DNA of 64,000 nucleotides from Nigrospora sphaerica. Its lineage: Eukaryota > Ascomycota > Sordariomycetes > Amphisphaeriales > Apiosporaceae. The notes beneath the pieces were generated by a model. That model worked only from the letters and a program-made list of their open reading frames with translations. It did no database searches and was not told where the DNA came from. The position numbers were made by a program, and so were the translations under genes. The DNA is taken from positions 2,232,001-2,296,000 of the forward strand of contig JAGVVL010000015.1 in the NCBI GenBank assembly GCA_018287875.1. The letters are read 5' to 3'. This document shows, piece by piece, positions 34,079 through 45,342 of the stretch. Positions within the stretch are counted from its first letter, which is position 1. Each line of letters opens with the position of its first letter.

Positions 34079-34935
34079 TCAGTTAATTAGCAAGTAGTCT
34101 GCGCCCGCCAGATTGTGTACTTGCTTGGTTAAACTGAGGAAGAAGCCGGTGCCGTAGGCCGCCGTCCTCGCGAGAAGATAATCTTCGTAACTCGGCAGTC
34201 GCTTGGCCACCTTCAAGGCGCTCTTGGTGGCCGTGCCGTCGAGGTACGTGACGAGCTGTCCCAAGAGTTCTTGCAGTTGGTCTGACACGGTCAATATCAA
34301 ACCCAACGACCAAGACGCCGCGGAAACTCACCCGGATTGCATTTTTGGACCAACACAGCGGCGAAGGGCGCAAAGGACTCGACCCAAGGGCCCGCTTGGA
34401 CGTCGGCAGGACTGCTTTAACTGTTAATCCGTAGCATCCGGGCCCATCGCCGTTTCGCGTCCGCGCGGAAAGCCACAGAACGCGACTCAAAGGGCGCCAA
34501 CGTGTCGGTAAAGCTTCTATCATGTGCACTCAGACAAACAAGTTGGCGTAGAACTTCAAGATAGCGGAGTCGACATGTGGCCAGCATCTGGCCTCACCAG
34601 CCGCTTTGATTACACCCAGGCCGGCAGGGTTGTTAGAACGCACTTGGTGACACCTGCCCGCTGAATCGCCTTTGACTTATCGAAGCTATTGCTTACTCTG
34701 GGAAGCCGAAGTCAGTCCTCATTTGCGAGCTCGCAACCATGGACGTCGCCTCAAGAACACCCTGGGCGAGGCCGGCTTCCACTGCTGCTTCGAGTATTTT
34801 TGTGTGAATATCGACCTCCAGAGGTCCATTTGGCCAAGATCTCGCGCAGGTTCGGGGTGCGTAGGGCCTTTCCCTTCAATGTCTCCTTTACGTTTTCGAA
34901 CGTGGGCCCCCGTGGTTCAGCAGTTTGTGCTCGAT
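34079..34935 (-). pseudogene. decayed class I terpene cyclase (sesquiterpene synthase-like)
   Basis: Minus-strand pieces line up in the order expected of a fungal terpene cyclase but in different frames. They are: an N-terminal piece (TFENVKETLKGKALR, LREILAKW), then EVDIHTKILEAAVEAG, then EARCWPHVDSAILKFYANLF, then FESRSVAFRADAKRRW, then GPWVESFAPFAAVLVQK, and after a 50-nt intron (34282-34331) RLPSYEDYLLARTAAYG. In-frame stops lie at 34530-34532 (TGA, where the family has Trp before the Asp-rich motif) and 34417-34419 (TAA). The Asp-rich metal site is not recognisable, and the frame ends before the NSE metal motif. Inactive relic; identification rests on motif order, not a database hit. Confidence 0.5.
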
Positions 34936-35452
34936 AAGTCGCCCATGATGTTTGTTGTCCGTGGGCCCGCTTATGGGTCAGTAGAAGGAGCTGCTTGCCT
35001 ACGATCTGGCAAAAGTGAAGCAGCCATCGTCTGTGTCCCTCAGATGTCCAGTAATGCGCGCGTCGGATTATATGCCAACTACATGATAAGATCCGGCCGG
35101 CAAGGCCTCGAACTCCTGAATTCAGGCATCGTTGGGGTCTTCACACAGTTCCATTCCCTTCGCGATATTTGAATACGACGATTCGCTCTACATGCTGCTA
35201 CTGGGACTGGGACTACCTGTACACATGCGCAGCGATTTATGTACCTTATAACCCAGCCTCTATATCGTGAACAGGGCCAAGCTCCCACCCGGAGTCGGCT
35301 GTACAGTGGTATATCCTGGTGCGCCTGTTGATCTCATGGAACCCATTATGGGGAGAAATGCTCAAGCTCATGGAGAACGCCAGCCTCCAAAACAAAAATC
35401 TTTCATGCCTCTCGTGTCCTGACCCGTTTTGCCCAACGACCTCCTACCAACC
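34936..35452. other. intergenic interval, no gene seen
   Basis: Lies between the terpene cyclase relic and the permease stop codon; nothing recognised. Confidence 0.5.
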
Positions 35453-37344
35453 CTAGTTTCTCCACCGCTTCCAGAACTTCCACGCCGGGGCTGACTCGCC
35501 CGCTATCTCGCGCTTGGCGACCTGGTCGCGGCCATGGATGCGCCAGAAATAGACGGGGATGCCGACGAGGACAAAGGCGACTACGATCAGCGTCTTCAAC
35601 GGCTGCGCGAAGACGGCCCGCGTTAGCAGAAACAAGCTGACGCAGCAGAAAATTATGGGCGTCGAGATCCACGTCTTGTACGGCCGCTCCAGGTTGGGTT
35701 CCTTGACGCGCAGGATGATCAAGCCCAGCACCGTCAGGAAGTAGAACGTGTAGCCGGCGACGCCGTAAAAGGTCAGCAGCTCGCTGAACTCGCCCGTAAC
35801 GATGTATAGTATGGTGAGGACCATGTTAAAAAGCAGGGCGTTCACGGGCGTGAAAAACAGGCCGGCCTCCTCGTCGCCTAAAATGTTGTGCATGCGCCTC
35901 GAGAACCAATTCCGCGTCCTCATCGGGGCCATGCCCTGGTCGGCCGAGCGGATGCCGATGCGCGCAAAAACGGTGGGAAAGTAACCCTCCTTGCCTGCCG
36001 CGTAGACCAACCGGCTGCTCGTGAAGGTCTGCGCGTTGAGGGCGCCGAAGCACGAGGCGCTGACGATGAGGGCGAGGACGAGGGCCCCGACCGAGCCGAA
36101 CACCTTCTGGCCGAACTGCACGGCCACCGTGTTGGACGAGTTGATGGCCGAAACGGGCAGCACCAGGAAATAGGCCACGTTCGCCATGACGTAGCTGACG
36201 ATGACCAGCGGCATGGCCGTGTGGATGACGCGGGGGAGGTCACGGCCCGGATTGCAGAACTCGCCCACCACGTAGTTTGTCTATCGCGCCCGGTTAGCTT
36301 GGGGCGCCCGCTACGGAAGGCGAAGAGACTCACGTTATCCCAGCCGTCAAAGGCCCAGAGGCCGGCGTAGATGGCGACGGCCCATTGCGCCCCGTCGTGG
36401 CTAGTGCCGTCGAACCAGCCGTGCGTTTTCCAGTCCTGGCTGGCCGAGCCGGTGGTCGAGAACCCCGTCGCCGCCACTACGATGCCGATGATGGTGATGC
36501 CGATCAGGGCGATGAACTTGAGGTACATGAGGATATCGTTGGCGCGCGTGCCTAGGCGCGTCGACAAGGCGTTCATGAAGGTGATCAGCACCAGTCCCAC
36601 CAAGCCCACGCTCTTGTTGATCCACGGGTTGATGGACTCGGCCTCAGCGCCAATAAAAGCGCGCACCAGGTACTCGCCCATGATGATGGCAATGATGGCG
36701 GCGCTGCCAGGCTTGAGAACCAGCACGGCGACCCAGGTGAACAGGAAACCGGCCATCTCGCCGAGAATCTTGCTGAGGTAGGCCTGCGGACCGCCGTTCA
36801 GGGGGATCGCGCCGCCCAGCTCGGCGTAGCTGGCCGCGCCGGTCCAGGCCAGGATGCCGGCAATGACCCACACGACGAGCGACGCGCCGGGCGAGCCCAC
36901 ATTCATGTTGACCTGACTCGGGGACGAAAAGATACCGGAGCCGATGATCAGGCCCACGATCAACCCCAGGCCGTTGATGTAGGTAAGCGTCTTGTGCTTC
37001 TCGAGCGACTGCCCCCCCATACCGCCATTCTGCGGCGCTATCGAAGTGGGCGCACCCAGCGGCGCATAGCCGCCGGCGGAGGAGGACAGGGGGAAGAGGT
37101 TGGGGGCGAAGTCGAAGTTGGAATTGACCGAGTAGGTGCGGCCGTGGCCCTGGGGGCGGCCGGCCGGGTTGTTGTCGTCTAACGGGTCGTCCTGTTCGAG
37201 GGAGAGCTTCCGCGACGAGGAGATGGAGGGCCTCGAGTCGGTATCGGAGTAGGAGCCGGGACCGCGACTGGACGAGGCCAGCGAGGCAAGCTCGAGCGAG
37301 TCGCGCGCCGGGCCCGGCAGGCCGGAGGAGTAATTGGGGGGCAT
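35453..37344 (-). CDS. amino-acid permease, APC superfamily (LAT/methionine-permease type)
   Basis: 612 residues; exons 37344-36334 and 36280-35453, intron 53 nt, phase 0. A cytoplasmic N-tail of about 120 residues is rich in Ser and Pro. The transporter core follows with INGLGLIVGLIIGSGIFSSP, the unwound helix-1 motif that binds the substrate amino group, then about twelve membrane helices including SYAELGGAIPLNGGPQAYL and LWAFDGWDNTNYVVGEF, the latter formed across the splice. This arrangement matches the fungal high-affinity methionine permease (Mup1) and related L-type carriers. The start at 37344 (MPPNYSSG) is preferred over one 17 codons upstream. Substrate not provable from sequence; uptake at the plasma membrane is inferred. 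Confidence 0.9.
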
Positions 37345-38977
37345 GATGTCGTCGCCGGGTGCTAGCAATACTGAATACCGTCTGTCGCGACACAAGTCTC
37401 AGCACATGCCGGCAGGGGGGGGGGTTCGCAACTCGTCGTCGTCGCTTGGTTCTGGGACCAGTCGTGAAGGAAGGGAGTAGAGAGCTCGGGTTCGGCCGAG
37501 GGGCAGGGAGGACTTGGGTATGGGTTCCCAGGAGGCGTTTCAAGATGCGGCGCGCGCCCAACCCTGAAAGCCCAAGCGAGAAAGACGATGGTGGAGCCCT
37601 GGTGATGTCAGGTAACGGAAGAGTGCCGTTGCTCTAGGCCAGCCACCAAAAACTGTAAATTGTGTAAAATGGATGCAGAGTCAAGGACGCCCGCAGGAAG
37701 CAACGATATGGGGTCGGGCAGTGTGGCGTGTGCCCCTACCGGAGGCTGACCGTGACCGGCACTACTGTTTCGTGGGGCAGGGCGTCGCCGCGCTGGTCCT
37801 GGGGAGATCGGGGATGAACGACGGATGATTGGTGATTGGGGCGGGGACACGACAGCTGAGCTTCGGTGACATGGGAATTGACACACAGACGGGGAAGAGG
37901 AGTGGCAGAATCGATACCCCGTCTACCCTTTCCCGGGTTAGACATACAAGTAGTGTAAAGGCGAGCGGGTGCTTGGGTGAAGTATGGTCTGTAGGTCATA
38001 TCCAGTCTCGTCTCGTGCCTGGCTCCTTTTTCCGCCCCCCCTCCTGAACCGTCTGTGCACAGCGAGGCGGTTCAACCACGATACCCGCAGAGCCCCTGAA
38101 TTGCGCTCTCCCAGTCCATCCGATGGTTGTCGCGTGCATCACGCGCCGGCTGTTGCCAGGATGGCAGAGGCATGGACAGCGAGAACGCTGGTGCATCAGC
38201 CCACCTGGGCATGCACGGCCGACTTCGACCAACATACGAACGGGACCAATTGCATGGGATGCATGCGTGCGCCTGCCCGCAGCTCCTGTGCCACATCTCA
38301 TGACGCGGGACTCGTGAGAACCGGGCGAGGCCCCAAGGAAAAGCTTGGTACGCGACCGCCCACCACTACGGGTCACTGGGGTCTGTCTGGCATTCTCGGC
38401 AGGGTATACAGAGCCCTATGGGAATACCTCTTATCCAGCAGGGCTGACGGCATGGCGGAATCCTATACGCTAGCGGCTCTGCCGTGCAAGGTTGCCAGGC
38501 GGCGACGGGTACCTAGATCCATCCCACCGCGTCCTCCTCCATCTGAACCCAAGCCAGACACGAGCCAGCGGTTGGCAGACGTTAAATAGAAAGGGGGGAA
38601 TTATGGTTCGGATATCAACGGCATACCCTACCTGGATGAGTAGGCTTCTGGCGAAAAGACGCGTTTCCTTGCTGCCGTGACGCGGCATTGCGCGCTCCGA
38701 GGTTTGAAGAGTCCTAACGAATAAGCTCCATCGCAGCCCAGTCCAGATTGCAAGCATAGACAGACAGCCCCTACCCACGCGTTTGGGGGGGATGGGATGC
38801 ACCTGCCCGCAGCAGCACGCAAGCGGGAAAAAAAAATTAGGTCCCTGTCGCCGGCTCATCAGCGGCATTGCACATCCATCGTATAACCCTTCACGACCGC
38901 CCTTCCCCCCTTCCCCACCGGGCCGGTAACAATGGGCAAATAGTCTCCCATGTGCTTGCTATTATGAAAGCCATCCC
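37345..38977. other. divergent intergenic region, permease and leucyl-tRNA synthetase promoters
   Basis: 1.6 kb between two divergently transcribed genes. No gene seen; contains short A- and C-runs near 38,828 and 38,903. Confidence 0.55.
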
Positions 38978-41893
38978 ATGTCGTCGTCTTTCGCAAGAAT
39001 GGCGCGGGGCTGCCCGCGTCTCCCGCTCCCGCTGAGGCCCCTGCGCACGCCCGCACTTCCGCCGCGGTGCGCCCTTCGGCGATGCTATGCCACGAAGCCC
39101 CTGGACTTGCCGGCGCTGGATGAGAAGTGGCAGAAGAAATGGCGGCAAGCGGACCTGTTCGAGGCCAAGGCCGAGGCCGACCACGCTCCGGCCACCGGTA
39201 ATGACAGGCGCAAACGCATGTACATCCTGCCCATGTTTCCGTACCCGTCGGGCCGACTCCATCTGGGCCATCTGCGCGTCTACACCATTGCCGATGTCGT
39301 GGCACGTTTCCACCAGATGCATGGCCGCGACGTCCTTCTGCCTATGGGCTGGGATGCCTTTGGTTTGCCGGCGGAGAATGCGGCCATCGAGCACGGCGTC
39401 GATCCCGCCACTTGGACCCGCGCCAACATGGCCCGGATGAAGGAGCAGCTGCAGCTGATGAACGGCAGCTACGACTGGACCCGCGAGTTCGCCACCTGTG
39501 ACCCCGACTTCTACGAGCAGACGCAGAGGATCTTCCTGCTGCTCTACCGGAACGGCCTGGCCAGCCGCCGCGCCGCCGAGGTGAACTGGGACCCCGTCGA
39601 GAACACCGTCCTGGCCAACGAGCAAGTCGATGCCGAAGGCCGCTCGTGGCGGTCCGGCGCCCTGGTCGAGAAGCGGAATCTCCAGCAGTGGTTCTTCCAC
39701 ACTACTCAGTTCCAGGGCGCCCTGCTGCGGGACCTGGACGCGCTGGCCGAGAAAGGGGCCTGGCCCGAGAGAGTCTTGGCCCAGCAGAAGAACTGGCTGG
39801 GCCGCACATTTACCGCCCGCTACAAGTTCCAGATGGTGTCCAAAGACGACGGCGGCGCGGCGTTGCCGCCCGTCGAGGTGTACACGACGCGGCCCGAGAC
39901 CATCTACGCGGCGCAATACATCGCCCTTTCGCCGACATCCCCCCTGGTCCAGCACCTCGCCCAATCGGATGCCAACTTGCGCTTCTATCTCCAGTCCCTG
40001 GAGAAGCTCCCCAACATATCTCCTCGGAACCTCACCGAGGGCTACAGGATACCCTATCTCAGCGCCAAAAACCCCCTCGACGACGCCGTTGATCCCTCTG
40101 ACCTACGAACGTCACACGTGTCCCAGCTGCCCGTCTACGTGGCTACGTACGTCCGAGGGGACTATGAGACGGGCGCGCTAATGGGCGTTCCTGCCCACGA
40201 TCTGCGGGACTTTACATTCTGGAAGCATCACCAACCGGGCCGGCCTGTCAAATACGCCGTCAGCCCCGCCCCGGACGGCGACCAAACGGACCTGGGCGGC
40301 GAACCCTATCTCAACGCGGGCTACATGACGTCTCTGGCGGGTTCCAACCGTGGTCGGCCGTCGGAAGAAGTGGCCGAGACCGTCGTCAAAGCGATCAGGA
40401 CATCGAGTGAATCCGCCAGGGCCGTCGTGAAGTGGAAACTCCGTGACTGGCTGGTCAGTCGGCAGCGGTACTGGGGCACCCCCATCCCCATCATCCATTG
40501 CGAGACGTGCGGGCCGCAACCGGTCCCCGACGACCAGCTGCCTGTCCTTTTGCCCCCAGTCGACCACCACTGGGCCGACGGGAGGAGCGGGAACCCACTG
40601 GAAAGCGCCACGGACTGGATCAACACGAGCTGCCCCAAGTGCCACGGCCCTGGCAAACGAGACACGGACACCATGGACACATTTGTTGACTCAAGCTGGT
40701 ATTACATGCGGTTCGCCGACCCCGACAACACCAAGCAGCCCATCTCCGAGATGGCCCTCCTGAACCACCTGCCGGTCGATGTGTACATTGGCGGAGTCGA
40801 GCACGCCATCCTCCATCTTCTCTACGCGCGGTTCATCCACAAGGCCGTCGTGAAGCTACTTCACCCCCAGCACATGAACCCCAAGGTGGGGGGGTTCCCG
40901 CTCGAGCCGTTCAAGCGGCTGATTACGCAGGGCATGGTGCACGGCAAGACGTACAGCGATCCGACGACCGGCCGCTTCCTCAAGCCCGACGAAGTCGACC
41001 TGACGAACCTTTCGGAGCCCAAGGTCGTGGCCACGGGCCTGACGGCGAACGTCAGCTACGAGAAGATGTCCAAATCGAAACACAACGGCGTGGACCCGAC
41101 CGACTTCATCCTCGAGTATGGCGCCGATGCCACGCGTGCGCACATGCTCTTCCAAGCCCCCGTGACCGACGTGGTCAACTGGGACGAAGACAAGATTGCG
41201 GGCATCACACGCTGGCTGCGGCGTCTCCACGCGTTCGTAACTTCGCGGCCGACGCCGGCCGACCCTGCCAACGCCCGCTGGAGCGTCCGCGATCACTTCC
41301 GCGACTTGCTGGGCGAGAAGCCGCCGGGCGACAAGGCCCACGTGCCGCAGTGGGCGACCGACATTGAACTGTGGCGCGCCACGCAGAACACCATCGAGCA
41401 GGTGACCAAGTCGTACGAAAAGATCTACTCGCTCAACACGACCGTGTCGCTGCTCATGAGCCTGACGAACGTGCTGCTCGACAGCGCGGCGGCCTCGGTC
41501 CCGGTCCAGCTGGCGGCGACCAACGCGCTCCTGCGCATGCTGGCGCCCATCACGCCGGCCTTTGCCGAGGAGTGCTGGGCGACGCTGTACCCGGGCGCGG
41601 CGAGCATCTTCCAGGCGCGCTTCCCTAAGACCGACGGTAGCCTCGCCATGCTCGCCGACAATTTTGTCAAGTGCTCCGTCATGGTCAACGGCAAGCTGCG
41701 GTGCCTGGCCGTGGTGCCGCAGCGGCCCGTCGACATGGACGAGAAGAGCGCCGAGTACCAGGCCTGGGTCACGGACCGCATCATGGAGACGGACGAGGCC
41801 CAGACCAAGCTCGGCCATCTCGGCATCGACCTGCGCAAGGCCAAGAAGGCCTTCATCGTCAAGGGCGGCCGGACAGCCAACTATGTCATGTAA
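38978..41893 (+). CDS. leu-5: mitochondrial leucyl-tRNA synthetase
   Basis: Class I synthetase charging mitochondrial tRNA-Leu; 971 residues, no intron. A basic, acid-free leader of about 40 residues ([23 protein letters not shown]) is a typical mitochondrial presequence. The catalytic core starts [13 protein letters not shown], with the HIGH-type motif in [17 protein letters not shown] near residue 90. A CP1 editing domain follows ([15 protein letters not shown]), then a zinc-ribbon-like CxxC pair (CETC, CPKC) and the KMSKS loop at 696-700. The C-terminus ends in the bacterial-type LeuRS tail ([12 protein letters not shown]). This is the bacterial or mitochondrial type, not the cytosolic archaeal type. 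It opens a run of four genes for mitochondrial proteins. In Neurospora the orthologue is leu-5 and in yeast NAM2, where it also aids intron splicing. Confidence 0.96.
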   Translation: MSSSFARMARGCPRLPLPLRPLRTPALPPRCALRRCYATKPLDLPALDEKWQKKWRQADLFEAKAEADHAPATGNDRRKRMYILPMFPYPSGRLHLGHLRVYTIADVVARFHQMHGRDVLLPMGWDAFGLPAENAAIEHGVDPATWTRANMARMKEQLQLMNGSYDWTREFATCDPDFYEQTQRIFLLLYRNGLASRRAAEVNWDPVENTVLANEQVDAEGRSWRSGALVEKRNLQQWFFHTTQFQGALLRDLDALAEKGAWPERVLAQQKNWLGRTFTARYKFQMVSKDDGGAALPPVEVYTTRPETIYAAQYIALSPTSPLVQHLAQSDANLRFYLQSLEKLPNISPRNLTEGYRIPYLSAKNPLDDAVDPSDLRTSHVSQLPVYVATYVRGDYETGALMGVPAHDLRDFTFWKHHQPGRPVKYAVSPAPDGDQTDLGGEPYLNAGYMTSLAGSNRGRPSEEVAETVVKAIRTSSESARAVVKWKLRDWLVSRQRYWGTPIPIIHCETCGPQPVPDDQLPVLLPPVDHHWADGRSGNPLESATDWINTSCPKCHGPGKRDTDTMDTFVDSSWYYMRFADPDNTKQPISEMALLNHLPVDVYIGGVEHAILHLLYARFIHKAVVKLLHPQHMNPKVGGFPLEPFKRLITQGMVHGKTYSDPTTGRFLKPDEVDLTNLSEPKVVATGLTANVSYEKMSKSKHNGVDPTDFILEYGADATRAHMLFQAPVTDVVNWDEDKIAGITRWLRRLHAFVTSRPTPADPANARWSVRDHFRDLLGEKPPGDKAHVPQWATDIELWRATQNTIEQVTKSYEKIYSLNTTVSLLMSLTNVLLDSAAASVPVQLAATNALLRMLAPITPAFAEECWATLYPGAASIFQARFPKTDGSLAMLADNFVKCSVMVNGKLRCLAVVPQRPVDMDEKSAEYQAWVTDRIMETDEAQTKLGHLGIDLRKAKKAFIVKGGRTANYVM

Positions 41894-42333
41894 ACTAGGG
41901 AAAGAGGAAGAGGCGCGCTGGGCAGATGGGGCCGGGCCAAATGAGGAAATGCTAGGGCATTCACTCTGAGGCCGCATGCTATGTAGAACGAGAACACCCC
42001 AATAGAACATGTACCACCATCCATCATGTATAACGCACCGTATAAAGACGGCTTTAGTGCGTGCACATGTATGCCCACATGGTTATGCCGCGAAGTTGGT
42101 GCCAGTAAAGTACCTGAGAAGTCTGCAGTCATCGTCGGGTCTGGAGTGGGGCCCAACCGTCTTTCCCGGCGAAAAAAAGAGGCGTATAACATCGGCCATG
42201 CAGCGGGCGAACCCTATCGACATACATTCGCAACCCCCGACTCGCCCGGTTGGATTGATCCCTGCCACATTTCTCTTCGTTCGCTACCTGCGCACCTTCT
42301 CTGGAAAGGGGGGGGGAGGGTTCAGAGCTTCTC
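41894..42333. other. short intergenic interval
   Basis: 440 nt between the synthetase stop and the methyltransferase start, transcribed in the same direction. A G-run lies at 42,309-42,318, just before the next start. Confidence 0.6.
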
Positions 42334-43515
42334 ATGCCGCGCCTGGCACCGTCCCTGCTCGGCCACGCGCGCGCGCTCAATCCGCACCTGGCGACGCTGC
42401 TGCCGGCGTGTCGGGATTTGGCTTCGGCACGCCGCGAGCTGCGGTGGATCCGCGAGCACGTCGCCGCCCGCGAACAGCGGCGGGGCGTCGGCGGCGACCA
42501 CGATGAGAGGAGCGTCCGGCGGCCGCAGCATCACCACCACCACGCGCGTCGGCTCCGCCATCACGACAACGACGAGACCACCGCGGCGGTGGCGCGGCTC
42601 TGCGCCCGGCGCGGCCGCGGTGAGCCCCTGCAGTACGTGCTGGGGACGCAGCCGTTTGGGCCGCTCGAGGTGCGCTGCCGGCGCGGCGTGCTGATCCCGC
42701 GGCCTGAGACGGAGGCCTGGACGGTACGGCTGGCGGAGGCGTTGCTACGGCGGCAGCGGCGGCAAACGCGCACCGCCGCCCTTGACGTTCTCGACGTCTG
42801 CACCGGCACCGGCTGCGTCGCCCTGCTGCTCGAGGCCCTGCTGCGGCCCGCGTGGGCCGGCGCCCTCGCCGTCGCGGGCCTCGACGTTGCACCGCGCGCC
42901 GTCGCCCTGGCGCGCGAAAACGCCCGCGCCCACCCCGGCTGCGCCCGCGTCCGCTTCGAACGCGCCGACATCTTCACCGACGCCTGGCGGCAGTTCGCGC
43001 CGGACGGGCTCCCCGGTCCGGACGAAAACCCCAACGACGACGACGACGCGGCCGGCTGTCTACGCGTCCTCGTCGCGAACCCGCCGTACATTTCCCTCGA
43101 GGGCTTCGGCCGCGACACGGGCCGGTCGGTGCGCAACTTCGAGCCGCGGCTGGCGCTGGTGCCGACGCCCGCCGCCTTGGCAGCCGGGCCCGACGACGAG
43201 GACGGCGGCGCACCCGAGGACGTTTTCTACCGCCGGTTATGGGAGGTCGCGTCCGAGTGGAAGGCCGGCGTTGTCGCGCTCGAGGTCTGCGACATGGCGC
43301 AGGCGCGGCGCGTCGCGGCCCTGGCGTTGCGGCGGACTTGGCCCACGGGCGCCGGCGTGCGTCGCCTCGAGATCTGGCGCGACTGGCCCGACATAGCGCC
43401 CGAGGAAGACGAGGCCACCCAGGTCGCCGTGTTGGATCGGCTGGTTGACGTCAAGGGGAGCGGCCACGGACGTGTGGTGGTCTGCTGCTTTGGTGATGAC
43501 AATGTGGTCCTGTGA
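42334..43515 (+). CDS. MTQ1: mitochondrial release-factor glutamine methyltransferase (HemK/Mtq1)
   Basis: 393 residues, no intron. Methylates the Gln of the GGQ loop of the mitochondrial peptide release factor using AdoMet. The N-terminal helical domain carries the family signature GEPLQYVLGTQPF and GVLIPRPETE. The Rossmann core follows with DVCTGTGCVALLL (AdoMet site) and VANPPYIS, with the catalytic NPPY at residues 249-252. A His/Arg/Asp-rich insertion (residues about 60-85, including HHHHH) interrupts the N-terminal domain, and an acidic loop (ENPNDDDD) precedes NPPY. Both look like low-complexity expansions in a GC-rich gene. It stands tail-to-tail with the AIM32 gene, 245 nt away. Confidence 0.92.
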   Translation: MPRLAPSLLGHARALNPHLATLLPACRDLASARRELRWIREHVAAREQRRGVGGDHDERSVRRPQHHHHHARRLRHHDNDETTAAVARLCARRGRGEPLQYVLGTQPFGPLEVRCRRGVLIPRPETEAWTVRLAEALLRRQRRQTRTAALDVLDVCTGTGCVALLLEALLRPAWAGALAVAGLDVAPRAVALARENARAHPGCARVRFERADIFTDAWRQFAPDGLPGPDENPNDDDDAAGCLRVLVANPPYISLEGFGRDTGRSVRNFEPRLALVPTPAALAAGPDDEDGGAPEDVFYRRLWEVASEWKAGVVALEVCDMAQARRVAALALRRTWPTGAGVRRLEIWRDWPDIAPEEDEATQVAVLDRLVDVKGSGHGRVVVCCFGDDNVVL

Positions 43516-43760
43516 AGGGCCAATCGGGAAGGCAGGTCTGCTTATCTTTTCTCCCTGGCGTGGCTTTTCAGGAGGAGTGATGAGCCTTTCATTGTAGTTA
43601 CCTCAGTCAGCGGAATGTCCGGAATATGCACAACGGCTCTTTCAGTAGTATTATGCATTTGCGACCAGAGTAACATAGGAGCACTTGATATTCAGAGGCT
43701 GGGCTGAGAAAAACAGCCCGCCCTCTACAAGTCTAGAGTATAGAGTATAGAGTACAGAGA

Positions 43761-44933
43761 CTAGAGTCGGAGAATCTCGCCGTCTCGCTTGATAGCACCG
43801 CGGAATTTGTCGGCGATGACGTTGCCGCCAAGGATAGTCTCCTCGACGATGCCCTCGACATGCTTCGGCTCGACCCGGCCGTACCAGATGCCATGGCCGG
43901 CGAGCGGGTGCGGCTGCCCGTCCCGGGTTCGCAGGTGCGGCGGCAGGTACACGATGATGTTTCCTGCGAATTTGTGGCCGCCAATGTGCGAGATAAGGCC
44001 GACGCGCGCCGTGGGAGACGGCGCGGCCTCCCCGTCCACCGCCCCCGGAAGGGCCGGGGGCACGTCGGTGGGCACGGGCCCCCGCAAGACATCAACGCCT
44101 CGGCGCGGCAGTTGGGCCTCGAACTCGGCACGCAGCGCGGGCCCCATGACGCCGCAGCGCATGTCACGGCCGCCGTGGCCACAGATGAGGACTAGGATGT
44201 CATGCACATCGCGCACGCCGGGCAGCAGGGGGCGGTAGGCATCGCGGCGCACAAGGCGGTCCTTGTGCACGGGCGACAGGCCGTCGTTCATGGGATGCAA
44301 CTTCTCGGGCAGCAGGTAGCCCTTGACGAGGGCGGTGGCAGCCTCGAAGGATACCCGCGGCAGATACGGCAAATAGACGAAGCTCGGGAGCAGGTACACC
44401 GAACTGGCCTGCATGTGTGGCGGCGCCGACGCTGGCGGTGCCGAGGACGGGAACGACGCATTGAGCACCGACACATTGTGGAAGGGCTGCTCGGCAAGGG
44501 CGAGGACTTACCGTCAGCCTGGGTTGCTCTCGGAGGCCCACAAAGGGGAGACAGGGTCCATGATGACGAGTCCCGGGCAACAAGGGAAACAACTCACATC
44601 ACTGTACGTGCCGCCGCGGCCCATCAGCTCCTTCAGGTCGGCCGCGAGGTTGTCGCCGTTGTTTTCGTCCTCGATGCGCGAGGGCCAGTCGTCCTTGCCT
44701 GTACACACAAGCACCTGCTGGGCGTAGCTGGAGATCAGACCGTTGAGCTTGCCGTCCTGGTCGATCGGCAAGCCCTCGGGCATGGCGGGCGTCTCGGCGC
44801 AGGCGCATGTGGGTGCCGGGCAGGTCGGGACGGAGTTGAGAAATCGGCGCGCCACAGGAAGCGGCCGGCGCGTGGGCACGACGGCCTGCCTCCACAGTCG
44901 TCGGCTCCAGGGTCGCAGAGCGCTGGCAGACAT
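43761..44933 (-). CDS. AIM32: mitochondrial thioredoxin-like [2Fe-2S] protein Aim32
   Basis: 353 residues; exons 44933-44598 and 44486-43761, intron 111 nt, phase 0. Sucrase/ferredoxin-like family (Apd1/Aim32). A basic leader (MSASALRPWSRRLWRQ) suggests mitochondrial import. The C-terminal thioredoxin-like domain holds ICGHGGRDMRCG, two cysteines nine apart, and HIGGH, two histidines four apart: the Cys2-His2 set known to bind a 2Fe-2S cluster in the family. The end motif GIWYGRVEPKHVEGIV is characteristic. The splice giving TYSD-PFHNVSVLNASFP is chosen because that junction is conserved in the family; an acceptor three nt upstream adds one Gln. It is divergent from CYC2 with a 409-bp shared promoter. 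Proposed role in redox quality control of mitochondrial import. Confidence 0.9.
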
Positions 44934-45342
44934 GGCGATCGCTTGGAATGGGTCGCGCGGGAATCTAAGTATACATCCATCTTGGCGGGCGCCTTCCCTT
45001 AAGTATCTCGTAACTTCTCAAGGCAAGAACGACCTAACTACTGAGGTACCATGTACTTACCCGAATCTAGGAGCTGACATACGTACTAGCGGCCCTTGCG
45101 GATTTAACTTAACCCCGAGATGGCAGCACAGAATCTGTACTTTAATTGAATACTCCGTGCTTGCCTACGGGACACAAGCCCTGCATAACGCCAAGATGCA
45201 GATACCAGGCTGTATGATCGTAGGCGCAACGACTCTCTAGCGCACAATCACGGAAGAAGACGTCGGTGGCGAGCTCCGACCCCCCACGCATCACATTTTG
45301 GAAGTGGCACTTGGATAGGCAGATCGGTCATTCGGAGACAGG
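44934..45342. promoter_or_regulatory. shared divergent promoter region of AIM32 and CYC2
   Basis: 409 bp between two start codons facing away from each other, both for mitochondrial redox proteins. No specific factor site could be assigned by eye. Confidence 0.45.

Noticed and set aside
38891..39964. 357-codon minus-strand frame at the 5' end of the synthetase gene
   Set aside because: Antisense shadow of the LeuRS catalytic core.
40856..42010. 384-codon minus-strand frame over the leucyl-tRNA synthetase gene
   Set aside because: Antisense shadow; the plus strand carries all LeuRS motifs.
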